A stretch of 56,728 nucleotides of DNA from Nonomuraea zeae. GTDB lineage: Bacteria; Actinomycetota; Actinomycetes; Streptosporangiales; Streptosporangiaceae. Both the position numbers and the translations under genes were made by a program. The DNA is taken from NCBI RefSeq assembly GCF_005889725.1, contig NZ_VCKX01000045.1, positions 1-56,728 of the forward strand, read 5' to 3'. Positions 1 through 10,330 of the stretch are shown in pieces; positions within the stretch are counted from its first letter, which is position 1, and each line of letters opens with the position of its first letter. The notes below the pieces were generated by a model. The model was not told where the DNA came from. It made no database searches and saw nothing but the letters and a program-made list of their open reading frames with translations.

Positions 1-274
1 ATGGGTATAAGGGACAGGGCGGCTGCCGCGGTCCCTGGTTCTGCGAGTCAGGCTGGGGCTGATTCTGCGGCTGGTTCTGGGGCTGGTTCTGCGGCTGATT
101 CTGGGGCTGGTTCTGGGGCTGGCCCGGTGCCTCGTTCGGGGGCTTTATCGGGCTGGACGGGCCCGGCGCGGGCGGCCGAGAGATCTTGATCGTCTCCTCG
201 GCGGGCAGGACGATCTTGCGGAACGGGGTGGTGGGTGAATCGTATGAAGGTCTCTGGTCGCCGACGTCCGCCAT
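1..274 (-). CDS. Pro/Gln/Asn-repeat protein, N-terminal part (runs off left edge)
   Basis: An open minus-strand frame starts at ATG 274 and runs to the window edge without a stop (91 codons visible). It begins MADVGDQRPSYDSPTTPFRK and continues with a linker containing KIVLPAEETIKISRPP. From about residue 55 it becomes a P-Q-N-Q repeat, which is the same DNA that looks like Gly/Ser/Ala repeats on the plus strand. There is no signal peptide at the start, so the repeat tract is probably a cytoplasmic linker or the front of a membrane protein whose domains lie outside the window. A weak AAGG precedes the ATG. The function cannot be assigned. It is divergent from the acyl-CoA synthetase, with 80 bp between starts. 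Confidence 0.6.
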   Translation of the reverse strand, partial: MADVGDQRPSYDSPTTPFRKIVLPAEETIKISRPPAPGPSSPIKPPNEAPGQPQNQPQNQPQNQPQNQPQNQPQPDSQNQGPRQPPCPLYP

Positions 275-354
275 GGCCTTGAGATTACGTCACGACAGCG
301 CAGGATAATTCCTCTATTCCCCCAGCAGAATCTAATTCTGTAGGGTCTGCGGAC
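275..354. promoter_or_regulatory. Divergent intergenic region with a candidate promoter
   Basis: This 80-bp gap separates the start of the repeat protein (minus) from the acyl-CoA synthetase (plus) and is AT-rich compared with its surroundings. On the plus strand TTGAGA (279-284) and GATAAT (304-309) resemble -35 and -10 boxes, but the 19-nt spacer is long. The assignment is by inspection only. Confidence 0.3.
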
Positions 355-1797
355 ATGAGGGGTTTCTACGAGATCGCGACCAACGACCCTGAACGCCCTG
401 CCCTCCTCGGTGACGAGGGCACGACCTACGGGGAGCTGCTGGCCCGCGTCAACCGGGCGTCCAACGGCCTGACCTCGCGCGGAACCGGACCGGGCGACTG
501 CGTGGTGACCGTGCTGAAGAACGGGCTCGACGCCGTCACCATGATGCTGGCCACGTACCAGATCGGCGCGTACCTCGTTCCCGTCAACTGGCACTTCACC
601 GCCGAGGAGATCGACTACATCGTGGCCGACTGCGGGGCCAAGGTGGTGATCCGGCCGGAAGCTTCGGCGGGGGCTGCGACCGTCGAGGAGCTCGTGGCCG
701 GGCAGCCGGACAGCGCGCCCGCGAACCGGCGGGCCGGGTCGATGATGCTCTACACCTCAGGGACCACGGGACGGCCCAAGGGAGTCCGCCGGCGGCTGCT
801 GGACCTGACGCCGGAGGAGCTGTACCCGATCCTGATGCGCAAGAGCTGGCGGCACTTCGGGCTGCCGCCCGGCGGGGTGCACCTGGTGTGCTCGCAGCTC
901 TACCACTCGGCGCCGTACGGGCAGGCCATGATGGCGCTGCAGTTCGGGCACTCGATCGTGGCGCCCGAGCGGTTCGAGGCCGCCTCCGTGCTGGGGTTGA
1001 TCGAGCGGTGTCGGGTGACGAACGCGTTCATGGTGCCCACGATGTTCCACCGGCTGCTGGCCGTGCCGGACCGGGAGTCGTACGATCTGTCGTCCCTCAC
1101 CCACCTCTACCACGGGGCCGCGCCGTGCCCTCCCGCCACCAAGCAGGCGATGATCGACTGGCTGGGGCCGGTGCTGTGGGAGTACTACGGCTCGACCGAG
1201 GCGGCCGTCGCGACCATGGTGTCGTCGCAGGAATGGCTGGCCAGGCCGGGCACGGTCGGCAAGGCGCTGGACGGGATGGCGTTCACGATCATCGGGGAAG
1301 ACGGCCAGGAGGTGGCGACCGGCCTGCCCGGGCTCGTGTACATCGGCGGGATCAACAGGTTCGAGTACCACGGCGATCCGGACAAGACGGCCGCGGCGAT
1401 GCGCGGGCGGGCGTACACGCCCGGTGACATCGGCTACCTGGACGAGGACGGCTACCTGTTCCTGCTGGACCGGCGGACGGACCTGATCATCTCCGGCGGG
1501 GTCAACATCTATCCGGCGGAGATCGAGGCGGCGCTGCTCGAACACCCCTCGGTGGCCGACGTGGCGGTGATCGGCGTGCCCGACCCAGAGTGGGGGCACA
1601 AGGTCGTGGCTCTCGTCCAGCCGGAGGCCGGCGTGGCGGGCGGCGACGAGCTGACTGCGGAGCTGCTGCGCCACTGCGCACCCCGGCTGGCCAGGCTGAA
1701 ACACCCCCGGGTGATCGAATATCGGGAGTCGCTGCCGCGCACGCCGACAGGCAAATTGAGCAGGCGGAATGTTCGCGAAACGTATCTTTCAGGCTGA
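355..1797 (+). CDS. AMP-dependent acyl-CoA synthetase/ligase (ANL superfamily, FadD-like)
   Basis: A 480-residue adenylate-forming enzyme, expected to activate a carboxylic acid with ATP and load it onto CoA. The phosphate-binding motif YTSGTTGRPKG is near residue 133 and the acyl/aromatic-site motif YYGSTEA near 277. The hinge motif GDIGYLDEDGY is near 355, followed by DRRTDLIISGGVNIYPAEIE. The catalytic lysine is K467 in PTGKLSRR, 14 residues from the end. Length is slightly short for FadD enzymes (500-560) because the N-terminal domain is compact; all core motifs are intact. The ATG at 355 follows a weak purine-rich stretch. The closest resemblance is to mycobacterial FadD4-type proteins; the substrate is unknown. 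The HtrA protease gene follows after 18 bp and may share its transcript. Confidence 0.9.
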   Translation: MRGFYEIATNDPERPALLGDEGTTYGELLARVNRASNGLTSRGTGPGDCVVTVLKNGLDAVTMMLATYQIGAYLVPVNWHFTAEEIDYIVADCGAKVVIRPEASAGAATVEELVAGQPDSAPANRRAGSMMLYTSGTTGRPKGVRRRLLDLTPEELYPILMRKSWRHFGLPPGGVHLVCSQLYHSAPYGQAMMALQFGHSIVAPERFEAASVLGLIERCRVTNAFMVPTMFHRLLAVPDRESYDLSSLTHLYHGAAPCPPATKQAMIDWLGPVLWEYYGSTEAAVATMVSSQEWLARPGTVGKALDGMAFTIIGEDGQEVATGLPGLVYIGGINRFEYHGDPDKTAAAMRGRAYTPGDIGYLDEDGYLFLLDRRTDLIISGGVNIYPAEIEAALLEHPSVADVAVIGVPDPEWGHKVVALVQPEAGVAGGDELTAELLRHCAPRLARLKHPRVIEYRESLPRTPTGKLSRRNVRETYLSG

Positions 1798-1815
1798 GGT
1801 GGGCACACATCTCCC

Positions 1816-2955
1816 ATGAGGGAGATCGTCGCGGGACTGGCCGCCGCTGTACTGCTGCTCGCCGGCTGCGGCCCTCCGCCGTCCACCGGCTCGCCCACGG
1901 GCTCACCCACCGGCTCGCCCACGGGCTCACCCACGGGCACCGCCACCGGCTCGCGCTCGCCGGATGGCACCGCCACGGCGACGACCGTGACGCCGTCGCC
2001 GTCCGAGAGCCCGCCCGCCGCGGTGCAGCCGCTGGAGGCCGCGTACGAGAAGGTCATCACGGACGTCCTGCCATCCATCGTGCAGATCACCACCAAGGTG
2101 GGGCTGGGGTCCGGCATCGTGTACGACTCCGCCGGGCACATCGTCACCAACGCTCACGTGGTCGGCCAGGCCACCGAGATGGAGGTCACGTTCGCCACCG
2201 GCGGCGCGCCGCGCAAGGCCAAGCTGGTCAAATCGTTCAGCGCCGGGGACCTGGCGGTGATCAAGGTGGATGATCCGGAGGGGCTGCGCCCGGCCACGTT
2301 CGGCGACTCGTCGAACCTGCGGGTCGGGCAGATCGTGCTCGCCATGGGCAACCCGCTGGGCCTGTCGGGCAGCGTCACGAACGGCATCATCTCGGCGCTG
2401 GGCCGCACGGTCACGGAGCCGCAGAACCCGGGCTCGCCCGGCGCCACGATCGCGGGCGCGATCCAGACCTCGGCCGCCATCAACCCGGGGAACAGCGGTG
2501 GCGCGCTCGTGGACCTGTCCGGCAACGTGATCGGCATCCCGACGCTCGCGGCCACGGACCCGGACCTCGGCGGGGGCACCGCACCCGGCATCGGGTTCGC
2601 GATCCCGAGCAACACCGCGAGGGACATCGCGGCCCAGATCGTCAAGGACGGCAGGGTCACCAACAGCCACCGGGCCGCGCTGGGCATCAGGGGCAGCACG
2701 ATCATCGGCGCCGACGGCCAGCCCACCGGCGTGGCGGTGGCCCGGGTGGAGCCGGACGGAGGCGCGGCGAAGGCCGGGATCCGGGCCGGGGACGTGATCG
2801 TCTCGATCAACGGTGAGCAGACGCCGACCATGGCCAGCCTGTCGGAGACCCTCACCGCGCTCAAGCCCGGTCAGCGGGCCCGCGTGGGGGTGATCCGCGC
2901 GAACGGCACCAAGGAGACGATCATCGTGACCATGAGCCAGCTCCCGGGCGAGTAG
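1816..2955 (+). CDS. HtrA/DegP-like trypsin-fold serine protease lipoprotein with PDZ domain
   Basis: A 379-residue surface lipoprotein. The lipobox LLAG-C puts the lipidated cysteine at residue 18. It is followed by a low-complexity linker of four PTGS repeats and Ser/Thr/Pro-rich sequence to about residue 65. The S1C protease domain has an intact triad: H114 (TNAHVVG), D145 (AGDLAVIKV) and S227 (NPGNSGGALV). A single PDZ domain occupies about 285-375 (GGAAKAGIRAGDVIVSINGE). Family members degrade or refold damaged proteins outside the membrane. The lipid anchor replaces the transmembrane helix found in most actinobacterial HtrA proteins. It lies 18 bp after the acyl-CoA synthetase and ends at a strong hairpin. 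Confidence 0.92.
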   Translation: MREIVAGLAAAVLLLAGCGPPPSTGSPTGSPTGSPTGSPTGTATGSRSPDGTATATTVTPSPSESPPAAVQPLEAAYEKVITDVLPSIVQITTKVGLGSGIVYDSAGHIVTNAHVVGQATEMEVTFATGGAPRKAKLVKSFSAGDLAVIKVDDPEGLRPATFGDSSNLRVGQIVLAMGNPLGLSGSVTNGIISALGRTVTEPQNPGSPGATIAGAIQTSAAINPGNSGGALVDLSGNVIGIPTLAATDPDLGGGTAPGIGFAIPSNTARDIAAQIVKDGRVTNSHRAALGIRGSTIIGADGQPTGVAVARVEPDGGAAKAGIRAGDVIVSINGEQTPTMASLSETLTALKPGQRARVGVIRANGTKETIIVTMSQLPGE

Positions 2956-2975
2956 CCCCTGCCCGTCGCCAGCCC

Positions 2976-3003
2976 ACCGGCCCGGTCCCCGAACCGGGCC
3001 GGT
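2976..3003 (+). terminator. Hairpin terminator after the HtrA gene
   Basis: A perfect 11-bp GC-rich stem (2976-2986 with 2993-3003) encloses a 6-nt loop, 20 bp after the htrA-like stop codon. There is no U-tract, which is usual for actinobacterial I-shaped terminators. It could also act on the convergent minus-strand transcript. Confidence 0.65.
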
Positions 3004-3005
3004 CA

Positions 3006-3046
3006 CCCGCACGAGGCCGGTCACAAACACCGGCCCGCCGTGCGGG
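3006..3046 (-). terminator. Long hairpin terminator after the OmpA-domain gene
   Basis: Outer arms 3006-3013 and 3039-3046 (CCCGCACG/CGTGCGGG) and inner arms 3015-3021 and 3029-3035 (GGCCGGT/ACCGGCC) form an imperfect long stem around a 7-nt loop. It sits 2 bp beyond the minus-strand stop at 3049. Together with the preceding hairpin it separates two convergent operons. Confidence 0.6.
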
Positions 3047-3048
3047 GG

Positions 3049-3591
3049 TCACTGCTTGGCGGTGAAGACGATCTCCACCCGGCGGTTCTTGGCCCGGTTC
3101 TTCTCCACGGGCTTCCCGTCCACCAGGTTCGGCAGCTTGGGGCGGCTCTCGCCGTACCCACGCGCCTGGAGGGTGACGCCCGCGCCGCCCAGCAGCCCGC
3201 GCATGACCGTCTGTACGGCCTGCGCCCGCCGCTGCGACAGCGTGACGTTGTAGGAGTCGCTGCCCTGGTCGTCCGTATGCCCCTCGATCTTGACCACTCC
3301 ACCCGCGCCCTCGGCGGTGACCTTCTCGGCCACCTGCTTGAGCCGCTGCCGGGCCTTGGCGGTCAGCTGCCACTTGTCCAGCGCGAACAGCACGTCGCTG
3401 GTCAACGCCACCGTCACCTGGCGCCCCTGCTTGCTCTCGCTCTCGGTCCCGTCCAGCGACTCGACCTCGCCGATGATGTCCTCCACGGGCAGCACCAGGT
3501 CCTCGACGGCACCGGTCGCGCCGGGCGGCGTGCTCGGCTGCGGCGTCGGCGCCAGGACGAGCGTCAGCGCGAGGCTAAGAGATCGGAACAT
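3049..3591 (-). CDS. OmpA C-terminal-domain secreted protein
   Basis: A 180-residue protein with a short hydrophobic N-terminus (FRSLSLALTLVLAPT) followed by Pro/Thr linker, so it is probably exported. Residues about 60-178 form an OmpA/MotB-type peptidoglycan-binding domain. Recognisable are IEGHTDDQGSDSYN, LSQRRAQAV, ARGYGESRP and KNRRVEI. The domain binds diaminopimelate in peptidoglycan through conserved Asp and Arg residues. The gene overlaps the preceding lipoprotein gene by 17 nt, so the two are co-translated and probably act together at the cell wall. An isolated secreted OmpA domain in a bacterium without an outer membrane is known in actinobacteria but poorly characterised. Confidence 0.85.
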   Translation of the reverse strand: MFRSLSLALTLVLAPTPQPSTPPGATGAVEDLVLPVEDIIGEVESLDGTESESKQGRQVTVALTSDVLFALDKWQLTAKARQRLKQVAEKVTAEGAGGVVKIEGHTDDQGSDSYNVTLSQRRAQAVQTVMRGLLGGAGVTLQARGYGESRPKLPNLVDGKPVEKNRAKNRRVEIVFTAKQ

Positions 3592-4177
3592 CGGTGAACA
3601 CGCCGATCATCGGCATCTCAATGTTGATCTTCGTGACGTCCGCCGGAGGCGCGGCGAACACCGCGTACAGCGAGGACGCCTCCCCCGCCTCCAGGAACTG
3701 CCCCTGGGTGCCCGAGCACACGCACTCCGCGTCCTCGCCCGTGCCGTTGCGGGCCACGCGGTAGCGCTTGGCGTTGACGGGGTCGATCAGGGAGACGGCC
3801 GAGACCGTGTAGTCGAGCGAGCCACCGCCCATGCCGTTGTGCATGTTGACCTTGCCGTCGGTCGCGGTGATCGTCCAGTTGAGGCTGATGGTCCGGCCCT
3901 GGCGCTTGAGCGAGGTGATGTCCACGCGGGCCGCGCCGTAGCTGTCGCCCCCGCCCACCTTGGCCGCACGGGAGGCGATCGCCTTGGTCTCCTGCGCGGG
4001 AGCGCTCTGCTCGGGGGCGCTCTGCTCGGGCCCGGCCGAGGCGGTCGCCGTCGCGGGCGACTGCGCCGCGGCGGTCTGCGACTGCTTCTCCTCGCCACCA
4101 CCGCCCGGCTGACCAGGGAGCATGCCGCAACCTGACAGCGCGACGGCCGCGACAGCCAGCGCGATCGTCTTTCGCAT
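3575..4177 (-). CDS. Lipoprotein of unknown function, partner of the OmpA-domain protein
   Basis: A 200-residue protein with a clear lipoprotein signal (MRKTIALAVAAVALSGC; lipidated C17). A Gly-rich then Ala/Ser/Glu/Gln-rich spacer runs to about residue 75. The C-terminal part contains VDITSLKRQGRTISLNWTI and a two-cysteine segment, ECVCSG. This looks like a beta-sandwich of the kind often called DUF4352-like, but I cannot name the family with certainty. It overlaps the OmpA-domain gene by 17 nt. The arrangement resembles a membrane-anchored lipoprotein plus a wall-binding partner; that is inference. Confidence 0.75.
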   Translation of the reverse strand: MRKTIALAVAAVALSGCGMLPGQPGGGGEEKQSQTAAAQSPATATASAGPEQSAPEQSAPAQETKAIASRAAKVGGGDSYGAARVDITSLKRQGRTISLNWTITATDGKVNMHNGMGGGSLDYTVSAVSLIDPVNAKRYRVARNGTGEDAECVCSGTQGQFLEAGEASSLYAVFAAPPADVTKINIEMPMIGVFTDVPIS

Positions 4178-4250
4178 TATGTGATCACCTTCGTCGTTCG
4201 GGATGTGGCTCTCACCGTAGGGACGCGATGTTCAGGATCCGCATAGTCGG

Positions 4251-7214
4251 CTATATCCGCTGACCACGCCGCCTGCGAGCGTCCTGCGCGAGCTGATCGG
4301 CCTCTGCCTTGCCGTGTTCGTCGCCGAGGCCGTCAAACTCTCCCATAGCACGCATAAGCGCATCAACTTCGCCGTCGAAATCCTGGCGGTCCGCTGCCGC
4401 CCTGGCGAGCGACAGGAGGGCCTGGGCGGCGTTCCTGCGGTCGCCGTACGCGGTGAACGTCTCCACCGCCGCCCGCGCCGCGTCCACCGCCGCACCCGGG
4501 GCTCCCTCCGCCCTGGCGATCTCGGCCAGTACGAGCTGAGCCGCCGCCTCGGGCAGCCGGTCGCCGAGACGGCGGTTGACGCGCAGGCGCCGCTCCGCGC
4601 AGTCGCGGGCCTGCGGGTGCCGTCCGGCGGCGAGGTGCAGCCTGGCCAGGTCCAGCAGCGCCTCCGCCTCACCGCGCGGATCGCCCAGCTCCTGGTAGGC
4701 GGCCAGGCTCTCGTTGAGCGGGCCCTCGTCGCCGCGCAACGCGCCCAGCGCGCGCAGCGCGTCCGCCCGGCCGCGCCGGTCGCCCGCCTCCTCGAACACG
4801 CCGAGCGCCCGTACGAACGCCCGCTCCGCCTCCGCCCGCTGCGAGGTCCCCCGCGCCTGGCGGGCTTGGACGAGGCCGAGCCGGAGGGTGAGCCTGGCCA
4901 GCTCCAGCCCCTCGACCAGCGGCTGGGCCGCTCTCAGGGCGGCGGCGGCCGCGTCGGTGCGGCCTTCCGCCAGGTGCAGATCCGCCAGGCCGCGCAGCAG
5001 GAGCGCCTCGCCGTGCCGGTGCCCCGCCGCCCTGGCCGCGTCGAGCCCGGTCGCCGTGGCCGTGTGCCAGTCGTCGTGGTGCGCGCCCAGCTCGAACAGC
5101 GGCGTCAGGTAGAACGCCAGCCGCCACGCGGCCTCGTACAGGCCCGCGTGGTAGAAGTCCGCGACGGTCGCGACCAGGAACCGGCGCTCGGCGCTCAGCC
5201 ATCGCGACTCCTGCCGCAACCAGCCGGTCCGCAGCGAAGCCCCCCGAGCCGTTCCGGTGCCGGCCGGGCCCCAGGGGTCCTGGCTCCGGCCGGGGCCGGC
5301 GGCCTCCGGGGCCTGTGCCGGCGGGTGGACCTCCGTGCGGCCCGTGCCGGGCTCGGCGGGGAGCAGGGACGTCCTGGCCTGCCTGGTCCGCTCCAGGATC
5401 GTACCCGCCCGCGCCGCCAGCACCGCGGCGGCCCCGCCGTCCTCCTCGGCCAGCCGCTCGGCGGCGTAGAGCCTGGTCAGGTCGTGCCATCCGTAGCGCT
5501 CCTGGCCGGCCTCGTCCAGGCCGCGCGACTGCAGCAGCCCGGCCTCCGCCAGCGGCTCCAGGTCGGCGCCGAGCACCCAGGGCGCGAAGTCGGGCGCCGA
5601 CAGCGCGCCGAGCCCGCGCAGCAGCCGCCGCTCCGGGTCGGGCAGGCCGCGGTAACCGAGCGCGAGGCTGCCCCGCACGGCCAGGTCGCCGGCGCTGAGC
5701 TCGTCCAGCCTGCGCCGCTCGTCCCCGAGCCGGCCCGCGAGGTGCGCGAGCGTCCAGCCGGGCTTCCTGGCCAGCCGGGATCCGGCGATGCGCAGGGCCA
5801 GCGGCAGGTGGCCGCAGAGCTCGACGATGCGCGCGGCGGCCTCGGGCTCGGCGCGTACCCGCTCGTGCCCCGCCACCCCGCCGAGCATGGCCACGGCCTC
5901 GTCCCGGCCGAGAACCCCCAGCTCGTACGCCCGCGCCGCCTCCAGCCCGGCCAGCGACGACCGGCTCGTCACCAGGGTGAGGCTGCCCGGCCCCGTCGGG
6001 AGCAGCGGGCGGACCTGGGCCTCGTCGGCGGCGTCGTCCAGCACGACGAGGAGCCGCTTGCGGGCCGTCATGCTGCGGTAGAGCCGTACGCGCTCGTCCA
6101 GCCCCGGCGGCACAGCGCCGTCCGGGCAGCCCAGCGAACGCAGCAGGTCCTCCAGCACCGCCCCCGGCGGCCTGGCACCGAGCGCCGCGTAGAGCCGGCC
6201 ACCGGGGAGCCGGAGGCGGGCGGCGGCGTGCACGGCCAGGGCCGACTTGCCGCAGCCCGGCGGGCCGTGCAGGACCAGGTGAACGGGCGCCGCCAGCGCG
6301 CGCACGTCCACCGCGCCCTCGTGCGCCGCGCCCACGGCCGCCGTCCGCGTGATCCAGTCGAGCGCGTCCTGCCGCCCGGCGAAGTCCGAAATATCCGGTG
6401 GAAGCTCGTCCACCGGCTCCCCGCCGTCGAGCGCTTCCCGATACTGCCCGCCCCCTGGCGAGAGCTCATGGACGCCGGGCGGCGGCGGCCCGTCCTCTGC
6501 GCCCGTCAGCACCCTCTGATGGGCGGCGGTCAGCTCGGCGCCCGGTTCCAGGCCCAGCTCCTCGACCAGCGTCCGCCGCGCGTCCTGGTACGCCCCGAGC
6601 GCCTCCGACCTGCGCCCGGCCTGGTGCAGGGCCTCGATGAGGCGGACCCAGGCCCGCTCCCGCAGCGGATGGGCGCCGACCAGCGCCCGCAGCTCCCCGA
6701 CCACCTCCGCGCCCCGCCCGAGCCACAGATCCAGCTGGACGCGCTCCTCCAGCGCGGTCAGGCGCAGCTCCTCCAGCGGCACGGCGTGCGCCCTGCGCAG
6801 CACCGACGACTCCACGTCGGCCAGCGCCTGCCCCCGCCACAGCCCCAGCGCCGCCCGGTATCCGTCGGCCGCCTCCGCCACCCGCCCGGCCGCCCTCGCC
6901 TGCCTGGCCCCGGCGACCAGGGTCTCGAACCGATGGCAGTCGACGTCCTCCGGGTCCACATCGATCAGGTAGCCGCCCGGCACCGTACGGATGCCCTCGA
7001 CGAGCTTGCGCAGCGCGCTCACGTACACCCTGAGCACCGACTCCGCCGACGCCGGCGGCCGGTCGTCCCAGACCACCGACATCAGCCGCTCGACCGGCAC
7101 CTGCACGCGGGCCGACAGCAGCAGCGCGGCCAGCAGCGTGCGGTGCTTGGCGGGGCCGGGCGCCTGCCCGCCGTGCACGCGCAGCGGCCCGAGCACGCCG
7201 AAGCGCACGCTCAC
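4251..7214 (-). CDS. AfsR/SARP-family transcriptional regulator (OmpR-like HTH, BTAD, NB-ARC, TPR)
   Basis: A large regulator of 987 residues starting at GTG, with GGAGGGG just upstream. Residues 1-95 form the winged-helix DNA-binding domain (LLAALLLSARVQVPVERL, ESVLRVYVSALRKLVEG). Residues about 97-245 are the bacterial transcriptional activator domain, ending LEELGLEPGAELTAAHQRVL. The STAND ATPase follows, with Walker A GPPGCGKSA near 317 and Walker B LLVVLDDAADEAQ near 385. Tetratricopeptide-like repeats fill about 690-960. AfsR proteins activate secondary-metabolite genes and can be phosphorylated by membrane Ser/Thr kinases. One such kinase lies 25 bp upstream on the same strand, which suggests an AfsK-AfsR-like relay. 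Confidence 0.93.
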   Translation of the reverse strand: MSVRFGVLGPLRVHGGQAPGPAKHRTLLAALLLSARVQVPVERLMSVVWDDRPPASAESVLRVYVSALRKLVEGIRTVPGGYLIDVDPEDVDCHRFETLVAGARQARAAGRVAEAADGYRAALGLWRGQALADVESSVLRRAHAVPLEELRLTALEERVQLDLWLGRGAEVVGELRALVGAHPLRERAWVRLIEALHQAGRRSEALGAYQDARRTLVEELGLEPGAELTAAHQRVLTGAEDGPPPPGVHELSPGGGQYREALDGGEPVDELPPDISDFAGRQDALDWITRTAAVGAAHEGAVDVRALAAPVHLVLHGPPGCGKSALAVHAAARLRLPGGRLYAALGARPPGAVLEDLLRSLGCPDGAVPPGLDERVRLYRSMTARKRLLVVLDDAADEAQVRPLLPTGPGSLTLVTSRSSLAGLEAARAYELGVLGRDEAVAMLGGVAGHERVRAEPEAAARIVELCGHLPLALRIAGSRLARKPGWTLAHLAGRLGDERRRLDELSAGDLAVRGSLALGYRGLPDPERRLLRGLGALSAPDFAPWVLGADLEPLAEAGLLQSRGLDEAGQERYGWHDLTRLYAAERLAEEDGGAAAVLAARAGTILERTRQARTSLLPAEPGTGRTEVHPPAQAPEAAGPGRSQDPWGPAGTGTARGASLRTGWLRQESRWLSAERRFLVATVADFYHAGLYEAAWRLAFYLTPLFELGAHHDDWHTATATGLDAARAAGHRHGEALLLRGLADLHLAEGRTDAAAAALRAAQPLVEGLELARLTLRLGLVQARQARGTSQRAEAERAFVRALGVFEEAGDRRGRADALRALGALRGDEGPLNESLAAYQELGDPRGEAEALLDLARLHLAAGRHPQARDCAERRLRVNRRLGDRLPEAAAQLVLAEIARAEGAPGAAVDAARAAVETFTAYGDRRNAAQALLSLARAAADRQDFDGEVDALMRAMGEFDGLGDEHGKAEADQLAQDARRRRGQRI

Positions 7215-7239
7215 GCACCCCTCCGCATCGCGGGCCCGC

Positions 7240-8796
<1,557 letters not shown>

Positions 8797-8854
8797 ACTA
8801 GCCAGACCCCGGCGTGTCCCACCCGCCGCGTGCGCCTGCGGGAGCCCGCTCGGC

Positions 8855-9823
8855 TCATCCGGCCGCGGGAGCCTGGGTCAGCCGGTATCGCGAGGGCGGG
8901 ATCCCGTACCGGTCGACGAACGCCTGCCGCAGCGTCTCCGCGGTGCCGAACCCGCACCGCACCGCGACCGAGGCCATCGGCAGCGACGTCGAGGCCAGCA
9001 GGTGGGCGGCGGCCTCGGTACGGGCCAGCCGGATGTACCGTCCCGGCGTCTCCCCCAGGTGCTTGATGAACAGCCGGGTGAGGTGCCGCTCGCTGACGCC
9101 CGCCTCGGCCGCCAGCGTGGCGGTGCTCAGGTCGTCGCGCAGGTGGGCGCCGATGTATTCGAGGGTCCGCTTGACCAGGCTGTTCGCCGGTGAGGGCGCG
9201 CTGACGAACATGCTCATCTGCGCCTGGTTGCCGGGCCGCTGTAAGTAGGTGACCAGGTTCCTGGCCACGGTCCTGGCCAGCTCGGTGCCGTTGTCCTCCT
9301 CGACGAAGGCCAGCGTGAGGTCGAGCGCGGCGGTGATGCCCGCGGACGTGGCGACGTTGCCGTCGCGGATGAAGATCGGGTCGGGGTCCACGATGACGTC
9401 GGGGAAGCGGGCGGCCATCGTCTGCGCCTGCATCCAGTGCGTGGTGGCCCGCCGCCCGTCGAGCAGGCCCGCGGCGGCGAGCACGTACGATCCCGTGCAG
9501 ACGGACGCCACCCGCCGGCTCTCCCTGGCCAGCCGGCGCACGTGGCCGACCACCAGCGGGTTGCCCGCGGCGTCCTCGTGGCCGATGCCGCCCGCCACCA
9601 GCAGCGTGTCGAGCGGCCCGGTGACCCGCTCCAGCGCCAGCTGCGCGTCCAGGGTCAGCGCGGTCGCGGTGGTGATGGGGTGGCCGCCGGGGGTGGCCAC
9701 CCGGTATTCGTAGTAGGGCAGCGCGCCGTGCCAGTTGGCGCTCTCCAGGGTCGAGGTGACGGAGGCGATCTCCAGCAGCTCCGCCGCCTCGTACGCCACG
9801 ATCACGACCCGTCGTACGTCCAT
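8855..9823 (-). CDS. GlxA-family regulator (DJ-1/PfpI domain plus AraC HTH)
   Basis: A 322-residue protein. The N-terminal DJ-1/PfpI-like domain (about 5-185) includes LLVAGGIGHEDAA and the nucleophile-elbow-like ASVCTGSYVLAAAGLL. The C-terminal AraC/XylS double HTH (about 220-318) contains LAAEAGVSERHLTRLF and VAVRCGFGTAETLRQAF. I chose ATG 9823 (MDVRRVVI) because the domain begins there; the frame is open further upstream without homology. It is divergent from the small membrane protein at 9923, a likely target. A TTA codon lies at 9244-9246. It ends 58 bp before the kinase gene on the same strand. Confidence 0.88.
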   Translation of the reverse strand: MDVRRVVIVAYEAAELLEIASVTSTLESANWHGALPYYEYRVATPGGHPITTATALTLDAQLALERVTGPLDTLLVAGGIGHEDAAGNPLVVGHVRRLARESRRVASVCTGSYVLAAAGLLDGRRATTHWMQAQTMAARFPDVIVDPDPIFIRDGNVATSAGITAALDLTLAFVEEDNGTELARTVARNLVTYLQRPGNQAQMSMFVSAPSPANSLVKRTLEYIGAHLRDDLSTATLAAEAGVSERHLTRLFIKHLGETPGRYIRLARTEAAAHLLASTSLPMASVAVRCGFGTAETLRQAFVDRYGIPPSRYRLTQAPAAG

Positions 9824-9922
9824 GGCACCGACTGTAGGTCCGAAGGACCGAGAACCCAAGTTTCCGGACCTCCCTCGCCGCCTTCCTTGGCACGGGCTCG
9901 CCGCGCCCGCGACAGTCAGGAC

Positions 9923-10330
9923 ATGACAACGACAACCTCGGGTACGGGTCGCCGCTGGGGCAAGTTCGCCCTTCACTACGTGGAGATGGTGATCTCCATG
10001 TTCGCCGGGATGATCCTGCTCGGCCTGCTGCAGTCCGCCGTCGGCCTCGGCGTCTCCCACGCCGCGCAGCCGGAGCTCTGGTACCTCTCGATGGCCTTCA
10101 ACATGTCCGTCGGCATGGCCGCGTGGATGCGCTTCCGCGGGCACGCCTGGGCCCCGACGCTGGAGATGTGCGCCGTCATGTTCGCGCCGGTCGTGCCGCT
10201 CTTTCCGCTGCTGTGGCTGGGGGTCATCGACGGCGACGCGCTGATGGTCGTCTCGCACGTCGCCATGTTCCCCCTCATGCTGGCGGCGATGCTGCGCCGT
10301 CTCGACGAGTACGCCGGCTGCGCTCACTGA
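9923..10330 (+). CDS. Small integral membrane protein of unknown function
   Basis: A 135-residue protein starting at ATG 9923 with AGTCAGGA upstream. About four hydrophobic helices are visible: MVISMFAGMILLGLLQSAVG, LWYLSMAFNMSVGMAAWM, MFAPVVPLFPLLWLGVI and MVVSHVAMFPLMLAAML. Several Met, His and Glu residues lie in or near the membrane. No family could be named. The gene is transcribed away from the GlxA-type regulator with 99 bp between the starts, which suggests control by that regulator. Its 3' end overlaps the convergent gene at 10275-11438 by 56 bp. Confidence 0.7.
   Translation: MTTTTSGTGRRWGKFALHYVEMVISMFAGMILLGLLQSAVGLGVSHAAQPELWYLSMAFNMSVGMAAWMRFRGHAWAPTLEMCAVMFAPVVPLFPLLWLGVIDGDALMVVSHVAMFPLMLAAMLRRLDEYAGCAH

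Noticed and set aside
1..189. Plus-strand ORF with Gly/Ser/Ala repeats
   Set aside because: It is the antisense of the P-Q-N-Q repeat in the minus-strand edge gene, which has a better N-terminus and codon pattern.
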